Shown: one piece after another, positions 62,632 to 64,000 of the stretch
Numbering within the stretch: position 1 is the first letter of the stretch
Layout: each line of letters begins with the position of its first letter
Made by a program: the position numbers and the translations under genes
Origin: Chloroflexota bacterium
Lineage (GTDB): Bacteria; Chloroflexota; Dehalococcoidia; Lucifugimonadales; JADFKI01
Reading direction: 5' to 3'
Length of the DNA stretch: 64,000 bases
Assembly: GCA_009840355.1 (NCBI GenBank)
Contig: VXNZ01000049.1
Span: 1 to 64,000 of the forward strand
Notes under the pieces: model-generated
Databases searched by the model: none
The model's input: only the letters and a program-made list of their open reading frames with translations
Told to the model about the DNA's origin: nothing

Positions 62632-63438
62632 CTATTGAAACGGAGCGTCCCGCGCTTCCAAGAAGGCGCGCATGCCGTGTTCTTGCTTGATTTCCTCTAG
62701 CGCGTCCTTTTCCGGCACTCCGGGCTGCATCGCTTCTATCATCCGAATCATCAAGTGGTGCTCAAACGCATCGGAGAAGCCCATCTTTTCGTATGTGCCT
62801 TTGATGCTTCGCTTCATCATCTGCACGGCGTATGGCGGCACGTTCGCGATACGGGTCGCTGCCTTGCGCGCGCTGTCCATCAGCTCGTCGGCGGGGACGA
62901 CCCAGTTCACCATGTTCCACTTCTCGGCGGTTTGCGCGTCAACTGTGTCGCCGGTGTAGTAAAGCCAGTGAAGATGTCGCAGCGGAATCATGAAGGGCAG
63001 CATTATCGCCGGCGAGTGTGCGACGAAGCGGATTTCCGGCTCGCCGAATGTGGCGTGTTCCGCGGCTATCACAATGTCGGCGGTCATCGCAAGCACATTG
63101 CCAGCTGCGAGCGCATGCCCATTGACTGCGGCGATTGTGGGCTGGCGCAGATGCCACAGCTTCATCAGCGTGTGCGCGGGCAGATGCTTCGCGTCCCATG
63201 CGGCGGTTGCGGGAATGTCGGGCGCTTCCTGCCCCGGCGATATGTCGTAGCCGGCGGAAAACGCCCTGCCCGCACCGGTGAGAATCAACACATTGACATC
63301 GTGGTCGTTGTGCACATCGTCGAGCGCATCGCTGAACTCGGTGAGCAGCCCGGCGCTGAGGGCGTTCATCTTCTCAGGGCGGCTGAGCGTGAGTGTGGCG
63401 ATGCGGTCGGCTTTTTCAAGCTTGATGAAGTCGTACAT
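62632..63438 (-). CDS. Enoyl-CoA hydratase/isomerase family protein
   Basis: 268 residues. Crotonase fold: LSRPEKMNALSAGLLTEF near 18, TGAGRAFSAGYDI near 54, the oxyanion loop AAVNGHALAAGNVLAM near 103, and FGEPEIRFV near 135. The first catalytic Glu position of hydratases is not obvious, so the reaction could be hydration, isomerisation or another crotonase reaction on an acyl-CoA. No operon partner is close upstream. Confidence 0.88.
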   Translation of the reverse strand: MYDFIKLEKADRIATLTLSRPEKMNALSAGLLTEFSDALDDVHNDHDVNVLILTGAGRAFSAGYDISPGQEAPDIPATAAWDAKHLPAHTLMKLWHLRQPTIAAVNGHALAAGNVLAMTADIVIAAEHATFGEPEIRFVAHSPAIMLPFMIPLRHLHWLYYTGDTVDAQTAEKWNMVNWVVPADELMDSARKAATRIANVPPYAVQMMKRSIKGTYEKMGFSDAFEHHLMIRMIEAMQPGVPEKDALEEIKQEHGMRAFLEARDAPFQ

Positions 63439-63497
63439 AGTCGATCAGTCTTTCAGTTTTTCAGTCGCTCAGCCCACTGATGGAGGGTTGGCATCAT

Positions 63498-63518
63498 GGG
63501 ACAGGATGGATAAGACGG
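63498..63518 (+). repeat. Dispersed ACAGGAT-type intergenic repeat
   Basis: GGGACAGGATGGATAAGACG, between two minus-strand genes. Confidence 0.45.
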
Positions 63519-63534
63519 GATCTGGGCGGTGCGC

Positions 63535-63882
63535 CTATCGCCTACCGACGACTCCGAACATCCACAGCAGGTTGAGCACGAATATGACGCCCGCCACAAT
63601 CCACAGGATAGTGCCATAGGTAGGATTGAACTGCAAGCCCACTCCAAGCCCGAAGAAGAAGACACCTATCGCGAGTATTAAGAGCAGCACATGGACGACA
63701 ATCCTTCTCCACGAATTGAGCGCGGATAATACCCACGCCAAGTTGCCAAGCAAAAGGATAAGCGCGGCAATCCTGAGAAAATTGCTCAGTCCGGGGTCAA
63801 TCTGCAATATGACAGGAGTCACCGGCAACAAGAAGGCAATCGCAAGTACGAAAAGCACCACCTGGATGAGAACTTTGGGCAT
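63535..63882 (-). CDS. Small four-helix membrane protein
   Basis: 115 residues with four hydrophobic helices (about 5-24, 36-55, 61-80 and 88-108). GGAGG lies 8 nt upstream of the ATG at 63882; a TTG one codon earlier is the alternative. No family is named. It lies 15 nt after the sulfatase stop on the same strand, so it may share that message. Confidence 0.65.
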   Translation of the reverse strand: MPKVLIQVVLFVLAIAFLLPVTPVILQIDPGLSNFLRIAALILLLGNLAWVLSALNSWRRIVVHVLLLILAIGVFFFGLGVGLQFNPTYGTILWIVAGVIFVLNLLWMFGVVGRR

Positions 63883-63896
63883 CAACTCGTCCTCCG

Positions 63897-64000
63897 TTAG
63901 ACACTCGGCAGTGGCGCGGTGTCGCCGGTTTGGTGCTGCCAGATTCGGATTCGCGCTGCCATATCGATGATGCGGTCGCGCTGTTCGGGGTCGTTGTACA
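63897..64000 (-). CDS. C-terminal end of a gene running off the window (probable sulfatase)
   Basis: The last 34 codons of a minus-strand gene. The sequence YNDPEQRDRIIDMAARIRIWQQ then TGDTAPLPSV and stop matches the tail of bacterial sulfatases, where NDPxExx...L follows the last strand. The catalytic part lies beyond the edge, so the identity is provisional. Confidence 0.5.
   Translation of the reverse strand, partial: YNDPEQRDRIIDMAARIRIWQHQTGDTAPLPSV

Noticed and set aside
1-64000. tRNA, rRNA genes and CRISPR arrays
   Set aside because: No T-loop/anticodon pattern or rRNA stretch was recognised by eye, and no regularly spaced repeats of CRISPR type were found; a tRNA could still be missed without a covariance search.

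Overview
The window reads as a chromosomal segment of a Chloroflexota-like bacterium (Dehalococcoidia/SAR202-type is my best guess). The main pointer is the iron-type substrate-binding lipoprotein at 32.0 kb, whose mature N-terminus is a long run of Val-Glu-Lys-Glu-Val repeats, a hallmark of Chloroflexota solute-binding lipoproteins. Bacterial-type aspS, rny and plsY, plus F420-type LLM oxidoreductase, CaiB-type CoA transferase, DUF1501/DUF1800 and sulfatase genes, fit that view. No rRNA, tRNA or CRISPR array was recognised.

The window looks like a mosaic of three blocks. (1) 0.2-9.6 kb, GC-rich and all on the + strand, looks like the backbone of a mobile element: a membrane-anchored HerA/TraG-like DNA-pumping ATPase, a replication-relaxation-type protein, a cluster of both-orientation ATGTGTCG repeats that could be an origin or operator, an HTH protein, unknown genes, and the tail of a dead IS21 helper ATPase (IstB). 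(2) 9.7-31.9 kb, visibly AT-richer, is a defence island: two HEPN-type proteins flanking a small membrane protein, an AbiEi/AbiEii toxin-antitoxin pair, a CBASS locus (CD-NTase with an unusual E2-like and SEC-C tail, plus a patatin phospholipase) preceded by an XRE repressor and ImmA-like peptidase, and a five-gene minus-strand operon (type III-like Res and Mod, a UvrD-like helicase with a RelE-like N-terminus, a TPR protein, an Mrr-like protein). A gene-poor stretch follows. (3) 32-64 kb is ordinary core-type genome.

Within block 3 an Fbp-type ABC importer (binding protein, two-domain permease, ATPase) is followed by a large BNR-propeller protein, a CoA transferase, an aldo/keto reductase, an MFS carrier and an LLM oxidoreductase. 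A minus-strand cluster (DUF1800, small membrane protein, NHL propeller, DUF1501) has been interrupted by an AbrB/PIN toxin-antitoxin pair in which both genes are now broken. MFS, AhpD-like and nicotinate phosphoribosyltransferase genes follow, then rny, a PHP phosphoesterase-plsY-zinc ribbon operon, aspS, an enoyl-CoA hydratase and a sulfatase tail.

The most notable single observation is at 55.0-56.0 kb. A lipoprotein peroxiredoxin has an in-frame TGA exactly where the catalytic cysteine of a CPFC motif should be. A 7-bp stem with a GTT loop lies 21 nt downstream, which fits a bacterial SECIS. This is probably an undescribed selenocysteine (UxxC) peroxiredoxin. Next in interest are the CBASS locus with its fused E2-like CD-NTase and putative CapH/CapP-type control, and the five-gene restriction operon.
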